DNA from: Odontocerum albicorne
Lineage: Eukaryota > Arthropoda > Insecta > Trichoptera > Odontoceridae
Assembly: GCA_949825065.1 (NCBI GenBank)
Contig: OX463864.1
Span: 19,170,874-19,234,873, forward strand
Direction: 5' to 3'
DNA: 64,000 bases
Shown one piece after another: positions 1 through 9,659 of this stretch (positions are counted from its first letter, which is position 1; each line of letters starts with the position of its first letter). The notes under the pieces are model-generated. The model had not been told where the DNA came from, made no database searches, and was given only the letters and a program-made list of their open reading frames with translations. The position numbers and the translations under genes are program-made.

Positions 1-230
1 GTAGGCCTGACTGTAAGACGATTGCAATTTATTTTAATGTTTTTTTTTTCGGAAAATAACTTTAATCTGTGCACTAAGAATAATACATGGAGGTACAATA
101 CAATTAATTTTTTTACATGACAAGTAATTGTATGAATATATAGTTTATGAAAATCATGACAATAAAATAAAAACGGGTGATTTAAAGTGGAAACTCAATT
201 TATACGGATCTGGGTGTGTTGCCTTTCATT
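1..230. other. AT-rich leader, nothing firm
   Basis: No gene is seen. Bases 65-110 resemble, weakly, the LINE-R segment 'gcacttngaagaatacatgg' found at 2720 and 6367. The stretch 195-235 ('cggatctgggtgtgttgcct') recurs at 57140, so the left flank of the next array is part of a dispersed repeat. Confidence 0.3.
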
Positions 231-503
231 TGTCGTGTCTCCAGTAAACAAATCTTAATTTTTGTCGTGTCTCCAGTAAACAAGGCTTAATTTTTGTCGT
301 ATTCCCAGTAAACAAGGCTTAATTTTTGTCGTGTCTCCAGTAAACAAGGCAAATTTTTTTTTGTGTCCACAATAAAAAAAGATACATTTTTTTCGTGTCC
401 ACAATAAACAAAGCTAAATTTTTATCATGTCCACAGTAAACAAGGATACTTTTTTGTCGTGTCCCCAGTAAACAAGGTTTAGTTTTTGTCGTGTTCAAAG
501 TAA
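231..503. repeat. ~34-bp minisatellite, about 8 copies
   Basis: The unit is built around 'gtcgtgtctccagtaaacaa' plus a T-rich spacer and is repeated head to tail about eight times with moderate divergence. A single unit with the same left flank ('gttgcctttcatttgtcg') lies at 57131-57190, so the array looks like local amplification of a dispersed repeat. The minus-strand open frame across it reflects the repeat and is not a gene. Confidence 0.85.
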
Positions 504-605
504 ATTTCAATGTATGTCATAATACGGAATTAAGGGATTAGGAATTAATGAGAACTAGACAAAATAAAAAGCTCACGCATTCGTGGAAGCCTAGGTGTTA
601 CAGAC

Positions 606-860
606 ATCAACAGCAAGATGGAGGAGAGGCGATTGAGATGGTATGGGCACGTTGGACGCAGAGCACCCGATCACATTGTGAACCAGGCAATCTTCATGGA
701 TCTTCCTCGAATAACAACCAGAGGAAGACCAAAAAATTCATGGGTGGTGCAAAAAGATAACCTGATGCAGAGGTACGGCCTGGGGGACGTAGTCCGGGAC
801 AGAAGAGCATACAACCTGAGGACGAGGAAAGCTGACGCCAACAGTCTTCACAGACAGTGA
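606..860 (+). pseudogene. LINE reverse transcriptase C-terminal fragment
   Basis: The frame from Met618 reads MEERRLRWYGHVGRR..., then a GRPKNSW motif and a terminal RTRKA segment before the stop at 858-860. 'RLRWxGHVxR ... GRPKxxW' is the recognisable C-terminal tail of endonuclease/reverse-transcriptase LINE ORFs of insects. Only this 3' end remains, with no RT palm upstream, so it is a 5'-truncated insertion or a fragment. Confidence 0.75.
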
Positions 861-884
861 GTTGGGATGGAGCTAGGGAGAAGA

Positions 885-1113
885 GAATGAATGAGAACTT
901 AATGCTGATGTTTTAAGTATAATGAAGAAGGGTACTCTGAGATGGTTTTGACACGTAGAACGAATGAATGAAGAAATATTAACAAAACAAATATATATAG
1001 CTCATGTTAGTGGAGGGCATGGTAGATGAAGGCGAAGGAAAGTGTGGTTGTATCAAGTGAATGATATTTTGAAAGAAGGAATCATAAAGTCGGAGAAATC
1101 GTAGGATTCGTAT
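885..1113 (+). pseudogene. LINE-R 3' fragment, upstream half
   Basis: This is a decayed LINE C-terminus with an in-frame stop ('TLRWF*HVERMNEE', later 'VNDILKEG'). The same family recurs at 2705, 4425, 6340, 31015, 42425(-) and 58425(-) and is called LINE-R here. The TIR element at 1114-1452 splits it, and the family resumes at 1453. Confidence 0.65.
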
Positions 1114-1452
1114 AAAGGGTCTTTCAAATTGAGCGGTTTTTTTAATTAATTTTTTTCAAATTCTTGAATAAAACACACAATTTGCTTTGATTTCAAAAAA
1201 TCTTTTTATTGGTCATTGAAGTACATATAATGTATGACATTTAAATACAAAAAAACAATATCCGCCAAATGTCCACCTCTTGCAGCTCCACAGATGTCCA
1301 CTATTTTTTGAACGCGTTGTATTGTATACGACTCCATTTTTATAAATGTCATACATTACACTTCTCAAATGTCACAAGACCCAGGCAAGTTCACGACGCC
1401 ATCTGTGTTTTATCCAAGAACTAAAAAAACCGCTCAATTTGAAAGACCCTTT
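1114..1452 (-). mobile_element. 339-bp TIR element, transposase remnant
   Basis: The ends are perfect inverted repeats: AAAGGGTCTTTCAAATTGAG... on the left and ...CTCAATTTGAAAGACCCTTT on the right, about 28 bp. On the minus strand the interior keeps the end of a Tc1/mariner-superfamily transposase frame ('...DICGVARGGHLADIVF'), matching the better preserved copy at 35604-35860. It is a non-autonomous deletion derivative inserted in LINE-R. The family is known only from its C-terminal 'DYFLWGYVKSxV' type sequence. Confidence 0.8.
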
Positions 1453-1716
1453 CTGAAATGTGTATGAATATAGAAGAGGGGAAGGATGTGTGTCGAGATA
1501 GTAAAGGCTAGGATAGGAAACGCCTTGTGCTCTCTGCATACCTCAACAGAGAAATGGTGTGATGGTATATATAAGTTTTAGTTTGGCTTTTCCGATTGAG
1601 GCCTTAGTTGCCAGGCGTTCCGCCAGAAATCATGATGTACATACATACATATACGAGTACATACTATTATGTTTAGGAAATTGTATGCGATTTTAGGATT
1701 GTCTCTTCAAGTATTA
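1453..1716 (+). repeat. LINE-R tail, duplicated at 37344-37616
   Basis: This sequence downstream of the TIR element ('gtgtgtcgagatagtaaagg' ... 'catacatatacgagtacata') is nearly identical to 37344-37616. Element plus flank were therefore duplicated as a block. It includes one TACGAGTA site at 1652-1659, shared by both copies. Confidence 0.75.
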
Positions 1717-2000
1717 GTCAACTCGCGCAATGTAGACTTTGTTGAAGCCCGGATACAAATGGATGGCAAGTGAACGTGATGGAATTTTAGTGTTTTTTTA
1801 TAGTTAAAACTCGTAATATGGTTATACACGTATTGCATATTATGCAATATGCAAATTAGCAACCATTTTCGATGGCATTCGCTGCAGCTGATAATACTAT
1901 AACTAATGCCTTGCATGTGCAATGAGTGTTGAATTATCTTCTTCTTTTCTATTCGAAAATAGTTCTTAAGGCATTATTACTCCCTGTGTATTGTGAGCCG
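1717..2000. other. no recognisable feature
   Basis: AT-rich sequence with only short chance frames on either strand. I see no repeat family or splice-bounded exon. Confidence 0.4.
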
Positions 2001-2004
2001 ACAC

Positions 2005-2345
2005 TGTCAGAACCAAAAATCTCCTTCGAACCAGCGAAATGAAGGTACTCAGGAGTATCGCTGGCAAAACCCTTCGTGATAGAGTACGAAACACAGAAAT
2101 CCGAAGGACGTGCCAAATTGAAGATATTGTCAGATGGGGACGATAGAGAAGAAGGTTCTGGAACAAACATGTATCCAGAATGGCGGAACCAAGAGCCGTA
2201 AGAATGGCCAGGGACAATATCCCCCAAGCAAGCAGACCTCCAGGACGAGCTCCCAAAAGATGGAAAGACAGCTGGCAGTCGACGTCACAAGAGGGAAACA
2301 CTTATGCAGTATCATAACAGACCAACAGGCCTAAAAGAAGAGGAG
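2005..2345 (+). pseudogene. LINE RT C-terminal fragment
   Basis: Across frames, the + strand reads 'MKVLRSIAGKTLRDRVRN', 'IRRTCQIEDIVRWGRR', then 'RMAEPRAVRMARDNIP' and a GRAPKRWKDSW-like motif. This order (LRxIAGKTxxDRxRN ... IxxWxxxRR ... GRPxxRWxD) is the C-terminal tail of a LINE ORF. At least one frameshift (around 2145) breaks it. A SINE-A lies immediately downstream. Confidence 0.75.
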
Positions 2346-2357
2346 GAAGAAGATGTG

Positions 2358-2525
2358 TATTATGACAACTTCCGTAACCTAGTTGGTAAGACGCTTCTCA
2401 TCCAACCGGGGTATGTTCGATTCATTACCGTTAATTTTCCACTTAAGCCTTTTTAAACAAATTTCTGGTTGGTCGGAAGAAATTGCCGCATAGAAATAAA
2501 TCCGGCAGATTGTATTATATATAAC
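2358..2525 (+). mobile_element. SINE-A copy, degenerate
   Basis: tRNA-derived SINE. The A-box-like 'taacctagttggtaagacgc' is followed by a degraded B box ('tgttcgattcattacc') and the family body 'ctggttggtcggaagaaatt'. It ends near the family tail 'cggcagattgtattatatat'. The best family member is 42573-42783 on the minus strand. Confidence 0.7.
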
Positions 2526-2704
2526 GAAATTATATTACAGTACAAAATCACGGGAAAGAAAATATGTGTTCTACGGCACGAAAGGGCTCCTCAACTAATA
2601 AAGCATAACCATGACAGTCGGTTTTTCTGTATTAAAATCTGAGTCCACAGCAGTAGTTTAGTATAGGAATGGGACGTAGAATAAAAACTGAAAGGAGCTA
2701 AATA

Positions 2705-2885
2705 AATGTTTTATTAATTCGTGCACTTAGAAGAATATATGGGGTGACAATGTATGACAAAATACGAAATGCGGTAATTAGGGATAAATGTGAACTTAAG
2801 ACTAGATGAAGTGTTGAGTGAGATAAAAAAGTGCACTCTAAGATAGATGGTTAAGGCGTGTGGAACGAATGAATGTTATAAGACA
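2705..2885 (+). repeat. LINE-R fragment
   Basis: Contains the family blocks 'cgtgcacttagaagaatata', 'gacaatgtatgacaaaatac' and 'gtggaacgaatgaatg', as at 6355-6520 and 31440-31580. The frame is broken. Confidence 0.65.
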
Positions 2886-3084
2886 AAAATCCCAGTCTGG
2901 TTGAAGAGTTCGACTGGTAACAATACATGCAATAATAGTTCTCCAGGTCTCACGTATGTATTCTGGATAGAAAGATATACTTCGCACCACCGCAGACCCT
3001 CGGTCATGGCACGAATTCACAATTGTGGTGGGCCACTTATGTACGTACTCCGTGTTTTTATTGGAAGTAGGACAGAAAGTACAT

Positions 3085-3725
3085 TTGATGGTTGCACTTT
3101 CTTGTTATATGTTACAGTGTTTACTGCAATGAATGAACTGTGAATGAGGGTACTTGGAATGGATTTACTGTCTAACTTTAAAGATGTAATAGACAGCCAA
3201 AAGATCGCGACTCTTGGTAAGAATGAGAATAGTATTGAGTTCTGTATTTTCGGCCGCCCACCTGTTGCATTTATAGATCGCGACCCTTGGTAAGAACAAT
3301 AATAATATTGAGTTCTGTATTTTCGGTCGCCCACCTGTAGCATTAATAGATCGCGACCGTTGGTGAGAACAAAAATAATATGGAGTTCTGTATTTTCGGT
3401 CGCCCATCTGTCGAATTAATATATCGCGACCCTTGGTAAGAACAATAATAATATTGAGTTCTGTATTTTCGGTCGCTCACCTGTCGCATTAATATATCGC
3501 GACCGTTGGTAAGAATAATAATAATATTGAGTTCTGTATTTTCGGTCGCGCACCTGTTGCATTTATACTCGTAGATCGCGACTCTTGGTAAGAACAAGAA
3601 TAGTATTGAGTTCTGTATTTTCAGTCGCCCACCTGTTGCATTTATACATCGCGACCCGTGGTAAAAACAAGAATAATATTGAGTTCTGTATTTTTGGTCG
3701 CCCATCTGTTGCGTTTATAGATCGC
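3085..3725. repeat. ~81-bp satellite, block 1 with leader
   Basis: From about 3195, seven or so units of 'tcgcgacccttggtaagaac' ... 'gagttctgtattttcggtcg' repeat with a period near 81 bp. A ~110-bp leader (3085-3195, 'actgtgaatgagggtacttg') precedes them and recurs before block 2. One unit carries an extra 6 bp, giving TACTCGTA at 3566-3573. Confidence 0.9.
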
Positions 3726-4290
3726 AACCCTATTTTTGGTTGCGTGATGGTTCCACTTTTTTGTTATATCGTGTTTACTGCGATTAATGAACTGTGAATG
3801 AAAGTTACTGAGATATAACATATTTACTGTCTGACTTTAAAGCTGTAGTAGACAACCAATAGATCGCGACCCTTGAAATATTGAGTTCTGTATTTTCGGT
3901 TGCCCACCTGTTGCATTAAAGATCGCTACCCTTGGTAAGAACAATAATAATATTGAATTCTGTATTTTCGGTCGCCCACCTGTTGCATTTAGTTCGCTAC
4001 CCTTGGTGGAACAATAATAATATTGAATTCTATATTTTCGGTCACCCATCTGTCGCATTAATAGATCGCGACCATTGGTAAGAACAAGAATAATATTGAG
4101 TTCTGTATTTTCGGTCGCCCACCTGTCGCATTAATATATCGCGACCGTTGGTAAGAACAAAAATAATATTGAGTTCTGTATTTTTTTGTCGCCCACCTGT
4201 CGCATTAATATATCGCGACCGTTGGTAAGAACAAGAATAATATTAAATTTCGTATTTTCGATCGCACACCTGTTGGATTAATAATAAATT
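3726..4290. repeat. ~81-bp satellite, block 2 with leader
   Basis: A second copy of the leader ('gttatatcgtgtttactgcg ... gacaaccaatagatcgcgac', 3745-3870) is followed by about five more satellite units to 4290. The shared leader shows that leader plus array duplicated together. Open frames here are repeat artefacts. Confidence 0.85.
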
Positions 4291-4424
4291 ACGATCGATG
4301 GGCAATTTATACAACGCCGTTTAGAGAGCAGATTTTCCACTAGGCCACTCGACTAAAATTCACAATAAACTTTAAAATACGAACAAATTACAGCTGGCAG
4401 CTACAGCAGCGCCCGAACGAATGC

Positions 4425-4515
4425 ATTGTTTTGTGAAGAAAGAATGAAGAAAGACTAACAAAACATATATACAGTGAACATATGAGTGGAAGGCGTGTAA
4501 AAGGAAGACAAAGAT
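4425..4515 (+). repeat. LINE-R fragment, short
   Basis: Block 'gaatgaagaaagactaacaa' through 'aaggaagacaaagatggttg' matches the LINE-R core at 6510-6600. It stops abruptly where the inverted-repeat arm begins. Confidence 0.55.
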
Positions 4516-4534
4516 GGTTGTTTTTTACTATCTT

Positions 4535-4740
4535 TGTGATTTTTTCCTCGTGCTGAAGAGGATCTGTGAAGTTGCACCAGTCTGATTCCGTATTTTATAC
4601 ATTGTTTTCAATTTATATTTGGTTTTGTCTTTTATGTTTTTTTTTGCGCAGTGCGGACTGTGCGCTTGTGAACGCCCCCGTATTATGTTGGTAACATGGG
4701 ATTATGTACGTTATGATACCAAGTTACATTGTACAGTATA
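4535..4740. repeat. left arm of ~190-bp inverted repeat
   Basis: Its reverse complement is found, at roughly three-quarters identity, at 5850-6055. Shared blocks include 'tctgattccgtattttatac' and 'gcgcagtgcggactgtgcgc'. With the right arm it frames about 1.1 kb that contains a mariner fragment. It could be a long-TIR element or two oppositely inserted repeats. Confidence 0.7.
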
Positions 4741-5154
4741 CTTACATAAATAAATTATTATCATCGCACCACAGAAAAATCGCTGCCAATTTATTTATTA
4801 TTTTTCTTTTTATTCATTACACGTTCCGTGCCACCGTTGGTCCACCTCTGCCCAGAAGTGGTGTGTTGGCATCTATTTCTAGTGGTGTGTTTGTGTCGTT
4901 GCATCTATTTTGGTAGCCGGGAACTTATCGCACCGCACCGCATCGCGCCCGCACCGTTATGTGAGTGATGTTGCGGTACTCCGTTGTATGGTGTGCGGAA
5001 TATATTGCGCAATTATCGACCTTTGTTTACATACGGACTCGCGTATTCTACTCGCAATAATGCCGCGTCACAGATAGGGTGGGCAAATAGAATTTACTAA
5101 TAACAATAAATACATTACTTTATTGCTAGGATTATTTATTTATTTATTTATCTA
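4741..5154. other. unassigned interval inside inverted repeat
   Basis: Mixed sequence with a slightly GC-richer patch at 4920-5070 ('gcaccgcaccgcatcgcgcc'). No coding or repeat family recognised. Confidence 0.35.
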
Positions 5155-5560
5155 TTAGGTGTTAACATAAGTTGTGTCCGTTTTTTTTTCTAATTTAAAA
5201 ATGAGCACCAAAAGTAAAACAAAATGGTAAATGTTATAAGTCATTCGAAAGAAAATTTTCTGGTCTACAAGACATTTTGTTTGCTTTTACGTTACATATA
5301 TTATTTTATTTGATTACAAGCCTTCAAAATGGAATGTCAAGTTGACGAAAGTGACCATTTTCGACACCTCCTTCTGTTCGCGGTCAATCGAGGAAATAAA
5401 TATTTGCGAAGTGTACGGTGAAGATCCTATGAATGCAAAGACAGCTTGTCGATGGTTTTTGCGTTTCAAAGACGGTAATTTCGACCTGAAAGACATGGAG
5501 CGTTCCGGACGACCAGTGGACTTCGATGAAGACCGATTAAACCATATTATTACAGCCGAA
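5155..5560 (+). pseudogene. mariner 5' end and transposase N-terminus
   Basis: A mariner-like end ('ggtgttaacataagttgtgt') and 5' UTR lead to ATG 5329. The first frame gives MECQVDESDHFRHLLLF. After a frameshift the next frame carries 'ICEVYGED' and 'FKDGNFDLKDMERSGRPVDF', the helix-turn-helix region and GRP motif of mariner transposases. The catalytic domain is absent: at 5558 the sequence switches to half of an E-family MITE. The same 5' end occurs inverted at 52366-52475. Confidence 0.75.
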
Positions 5561-5632
5561 GTTAGCCAATTATGGCCGACAGTATCTTTGTTAATCCCGA
5601 TGTGTATTACTTACCGCTGGGTTCTTGTAATT
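5558..5632. mobile_element. half of an E-family foldback MITE
   Basis: 'gaagttagccaattatggcc' through 'tgtgtattacttaccgctgg' matches the right arm of the E element at 14911-15150. Only one arm is present, fused to the mariner fragment. Confidence 0.7.
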
Positions 5633-5849
5633 ATTAAGGGTTAATAGGACCTAAAAACATATTTGTTAAATAGGGTGAAAACATATCACAATTATTTTAT
5701 TTAGTTATATAAATGAACGGTGCAATGTACCTAATAAGAAAAAATATAAATGTAAAAAAGCCAGTAGTGAGTGCTTTACACATTAAAAAATACAGAATGT
5801 GTAATATAATTTTTTTTACAAAATTACATCAGATAGAAACAGGTATTAA

Positions 5850-6055
5850 ATCGTACAAAATCACATGTTACCAACACAATACGGGGGCAGTCCACAGGCG
5901 CACAGACCGCACTGCGCAAAAAATATAAATTAAAAAGACAAATCACTGTAATTTTTTTTATCTAAATTCAAATTGAAAATATAGTTTAAAATACGGAATC
6001 AGACACGTGCAACTTTATAAATCTTCTCCAGAACGGGAAAGATAACAAAAATAGG
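5850..6055. repeat. right arm of ~190-bp inverted repeat
   Basis: Reverse complement of 4535-4740 (blocks 'gcgcacagaccgcactgcgc' and 'aaaatacggaatcagacacg'). Confidence 0.7.
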
Positions 6056-6335
6056 TTTTTTTAAAACACAATAATCAATTAAAAAGCAGTTCAAAAGTTC
6101 TCGAAAGACACGCGGGGGATCCCATTTCAAGGCTCGGATATTTGGAAGTGTCTTTTCAGGCACTCCTTATGTTACAGAGTTCTTTATTATTAATGTAGAA
6201 CGACCTCTGTGACATATTTGTTTATTAACTTTACATTTGATACAGGTTTGACCTAATTACATCAAAGAACAAGTAGAAAATAATATTGATTAAAAGTCTA
6301 AATATAACATTGTAACAATAGGAAAAGAGTCGAAT
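6056..6335. other. no recognisable feature
   Basis: AT-rich, with no frame or repeat I can name. Confidence 0.35.
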
Positions 6336-6770
6336 AAACGTCGAACGAATAAATGTAGAAATGCGTGCACTTTGAAGAATACATGGGGTGGCTTCGAGTA
6401 TGTATGACTGTATGAATATTGAATGAATTGATTAGGGATGAATGTGAACCCAAAGCTAATGTGTTAAGTTAGATGAAGATCACGCTGAGATGGGTTGGGC
6501 ACGTGGAATGAATGAATGAAGAAAGACTTAACAAAACAAATATACAATGCAAATATGAGTGGAAGGTGTGGTAAAAGAAGACCAAGGAAAGTATGGTTGG
6601 GTTAAGTGTACGACATTTTGAAAGTAAAAAGGAAATGTAAAACGTCACAGGAATCGTAGGAGCTATATGAAAAGGTGTATGAATATAGGAGAAAAGAAAG
6701 ATGCGTGATAGAAAAGTCTAGCACTCTACTTTCTGTCCACGCCGATAGGGAGACGGCGTGATGGATATGT
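6336..6770 (+). pseudogene. LINE-R 3' fragment, longest copy
   Basis: Reading + with frameshifts gives the order: an RRxYxVxxYDxxxNEL-like start, 'VKxDEDHAEMGWARGMNE' region, 'LTKQIYNANMSGRCGKRR', 'KVWLG', then 'NIGEKKDA' and the tail 'DRKV'. This is the typical distal C-terminus of a non-LTR ORF. No RT motifs are present, so it is a dead 3' fragment. Confidence 0.65.
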
Positions 6771-6987
6771 TTGCATAACAGGAACAACGCTACTCATACT
6801 TCCTTCTGAAGCGACTCATTTATACCAACAGAGTTCAGATTTTAATTTATCCTCCGAGATATGGAAGATATCGATAGCGGAAAATCATTCAACAAAGTCA
6901 TACCTTGTGCGAGTGGTGACGCTCTCAATTGCTCAGTTCGTGAATACGGCACCGAAAATAATCTCAACTCACGATGGCACAATAAAT

Positions 6988-7168
6988 AATTGACCTAATT
7001 TGGTAAGATCCGATCCCTGGGGTTGCGGGTTTGATTTCCATTGGAATCCGGATTTTTTTTACTATTTTTCTATACTGGTTTTTACTTAAGGTCACTTGAA
7101 CGTACTTCTAATTGGTTGGAAGAGATTTCCACGTTAGAATAAGCCAGTCACGTTGCGGTGCATATAGT
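6988..7168 (+). mobile_element. SINE-A copy
   Basis: 'gacctaatttggtaagatcc' (A box region), 'ggttgcgggtttgatttcca' (B box region) and the body 'ttggttggaagagatttcca'. It is diverged but full in layout. Confidence 0.75.
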
Positions 7169-7225
7169 AAAAATTTAGTACCATTCAAAATAATGCTTAT
7201 CTTCCACCCGGGGCTTCAGGTTCGA

Positions 7226-7505
7226 TCGATTCTAAAAAAAAACTACCCTTTCCTGCTTTGGAGGTTCATATTTTATTTATTGAGCTCACTACCGGTTTCA
7301 GAGATCGCTGTCTTCTTCGTCAGGTTTTAAAGACCTCTATCGTCTTCGTTAAGTGATAAGAGGAACTTTCTTCTTTTCCTGCTTTGGAAGTTCCTGTTTT
7401 ATTTATTGAGTTAACTCACAGTTTCAAAGTATGTTTTCTCTGGTGACGAGTCTCTCTTCACCTGACGAAACAAACTGAGGTTTTGTAAACCGGTAGTGAA
7501 CTTAA
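7226..7505. mobile_element. foldback repeat with hammerhead-like core
   Basis: Two related half-units, 'gctttggaggttcatatttt' (7256) and 'gctttggaagttcctgtttt' (7381), lead into 'ctcactaccggtttcagaga' and, inverted, 'gtaaaccggtagtgaactta' (7476). The minus strand of the first arm reads CTGACGA ... GAAACCGGTAG. The second arm reads CTGACGA ... AAACCGGTAG on +. This is the same layout as the foldback-D elements, so the two families are probably related. Confidence 0.6.
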
Positions 7506-7970
7506 TAAATTAAAAAAGTAATAAAAAACATGATTATTTTCTGTATTCAACACATGTTTTACCCTGACAAGTTACACCATACGATTTGACAGCTAAAAAC
7601 GCATCTGACTTTAAAAAACAACAGAGTTTTTCAGTGCTGACAGCTTTCTAATGAACCTTCCCAAAATAACTTTTACAACCTCGCGCTGCGTTACCGCATT
7701 AATACTTATTGATCTCCCGATCGCACTTTATACTTTACGAGTATTCACCCTCAGTGCAGTGTATTTTTGGTAGCCGAATATTTCACTCAAGCGTCTCTTG
7801 GTAGTCGAATATTACACTCAAGCGTTCTTCGGAGTTTCGGTTCACTTGTCTGCTTCATCGGGCAAGTTCTAACGCTTGGACGTTCAATTTGAAGAGTTGT
7901 AGGTGTCAAACTCAATCTTCGTAGATCTTGAATTTATTACGTTACACACGTATATACTCCACCTAAAGCC
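7506..7970. other. unassigned; one 38-bp duplication
   Basis: No gene seen. A short tandem duplication ('gaatatttcactcaagcgtc' / 'gaatattacactcaagcgtt') lies at about 7768-7832. Confidence 0.4.
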
Positions 7971-7974
7971 GAAA

Positions 7975-8070
7975 GCACTTTCAGACAACTCTTTTTGGGT
8001 TTTATATATGAACACTACACCCTTACACTACACTCCACCTAAAGTCAAATGTGTTATATTATCACATGGG
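7975..8070 (-). repeat. dispersed repeat F, partial
   Basis: On the minus strand 'acatttgactttaggtggag' matches 50630, 60325 and 61000. On this strand 'gaacactacacccttacact' matches 29728. The family's best copies are 50583-50700 and 60250-60345. Confidence 0.6.
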
Positions 8071-8184
8071 ATTTTTCCGTTGCTGGTCCCTTGGCGTAGA
8101 ATGGTCTGCTTTTAATTGTAAGATATATGGGTTGCGTGTGCATCAAACAAAGATTGTTTATTGGCCTTCCCAGTTCACCGCTCT

Positions 8185-8845
8185 TACGAAAGTACGATCA
8201 TCTAACTTCATACCAGAAGGCATTGAACTGGTTGAGTGTTAGAAATAGACGCCAAATTCACATACTATCTCTATTGTATAAGATCCTTAACTGTCCCCCC
8301 CCCCTCTTATCTCGCCGAAAATTTTCAGCGTCTTTCCAATCATGGATTAGCGCTACGTTCAAACAAAGATTGTTTATTGACTTTTCCAGTTCACCGCTCC
8401 TCTTTTTTTACGTCGTCCTTTACTGCCCATGTCGTGAGGCTTTGGAACAAGTTACAAACTAATGTTAGACTCGCTCCGTCCTTGGCATACTTTAAGAAGC
8501 GACTGATAAAACTCTTAATTTCTAGTCAGTAATATGACGTGTTTCATTCCTGATTTTTCTTTTCCTTTCCTCTCCACCATCCCTTCCTTTTCCTTTGATT
8601 GATGATATCTCACTTTATATGAAAAGGAATTTTCGGGTGATTGTTCATCTTTGTGGGGTTTATGGGCGTATGCTCAAGTATGTTATATGTTATGTTCATT
8701 GATTTCGTGGAGATGGGGTGATTTTAATGTTTTTTGCGACCATGTTGCTTGCTTCATTTACTTTCGTCTGGTTAGTTGGAATATATTGTCGCCTGGCAAT
8801 AAGCCCGCCGGATTGTTTTTGCAATAAAGTGTAAAATAAACCCTA
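8185..8845 (+). pseudogene. LINE-C 3' end, 98-aa C-terminal frame
   Basis: The best + strand member of LINE-C. Frame 8236-8532 gives 98 residues: 'YLAENFQRLSNHG', 'FPVHRSSFFTSSF', 'VRLWNKLQTNVRLAP', 'FKKRLIKLL', then a stop. This is the C-terminal end of a Jockey/CR1-like LINE ORF. About 310 bp of 3' UTR follow, ending 'aagcccgccggattg' and an A-rich tail. Upstream (8130-8190) is a short internal duplication of 'caaacaaagattgtttattg'. The copy is 5'-truncated and inactive. Confidence 0.85.
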
Positions 8846-8847
8846 CG

Positions 8848-8978
8848 GATTTCAAGGTTTTCACCTCATCATCAGGGGAGCACAAACAACAGAATCTAGT
8901 TAGTGGGGTTTACATAAAGTGAAATAAACAGTGCTTGACTAAACAATTTACAATATTTTTAAACCTCCACAGTGCTAG
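8848..8978. mobile_element. foldback-D remnant
   Basis: Minus strand reads 'cccctgatgatgaggtgaaa ... cttgaaatccgtagggttt', the D arm with a changed GAAAC box (GAAAT). It continues on + as 'aaacagtgcttgactaaaca' and 'ttaaacctccacagtgctag'. The element is partial and diverged. Confidence 0.65.
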
Positions 8979-8979
8979 A

Positions 8980-9035
8980 TTTGCCTCCTGCCAACACCTC
9001 ATCGGCCTTCTATTTTGCCTTGGATGATCAGAATT
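8980..9035 (-). repeat. short LINE fragment
   Basis: 'tcctgccaacacctcatcgg ... ttgccttggatgatca' matches the inverse of the LINE piece at 41700-41760 and also 47522-47572. Confidence 0.55.
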
Positions 9036-9655
9036 TGAATCTTTCAATTTTAACGAAACTCTAGTTCTGCACCCCAATCTGGGATGCCCCCGGAACTGCT
9101 GCCACTCTCGCCCACCCATTGTTTCGCCCCTGATGATATATGTATGTATCTCGTAAATAGGATATCGTAAAGAAAAAGGAGAAAAATGTGTTCTGTTGAT
9201 TTGTAGTTTGAATATCTCCGGCCGCATTGGCGGCATTTTTGAAGTAAATTCTTAAAACAAGCAAAGCTGTCAAATGCATACGTTGCACTCTTCCTGAATG
9301 ATCTCTCGTTATCTAATTTTATCTCCGAATGGCTTTGCTCTTAAAGGAACACCGATTCCAAGTGTCTGCTGACGTGTGTGTCTGTGTGATGTGACCCGGT
9401 CCATTTCCGAAGATGTTTACACTATTTACTGTTGGAGATTAAAATTGGATTTTTGTTCCCTGAAGAACGTGACTGATTACGGATTTCCTGGCCACTGATG
9501 TTTGATCTTACGACATCGGTTATGGTTACGGTTTAAAGCTTGTCTGACTTATGATGATAGATAGAAAATAGAGTTCATTGTTAATTTTTTTACTATCCAC
9601 TTTATCCACAAAATTTACAATTCATATAGTTTTAATGGAAAGGCGAACCGTCGAT
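9036..9655. other. no recognisable feature
   Basis: Contains a GC-richer patch (9075-9125). No repeat partner found inside the window, and the minus-strand frames lack family signatures. Confidence 0.35.
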
Positions 9656-9659
9656 TACA

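Noticed and set aside
2130..2315. Minus-strand frames over 1949-2315
   Set aside because: They are antisense shadows of a + strand LINE C-terminal fragment with recognisable motifs.
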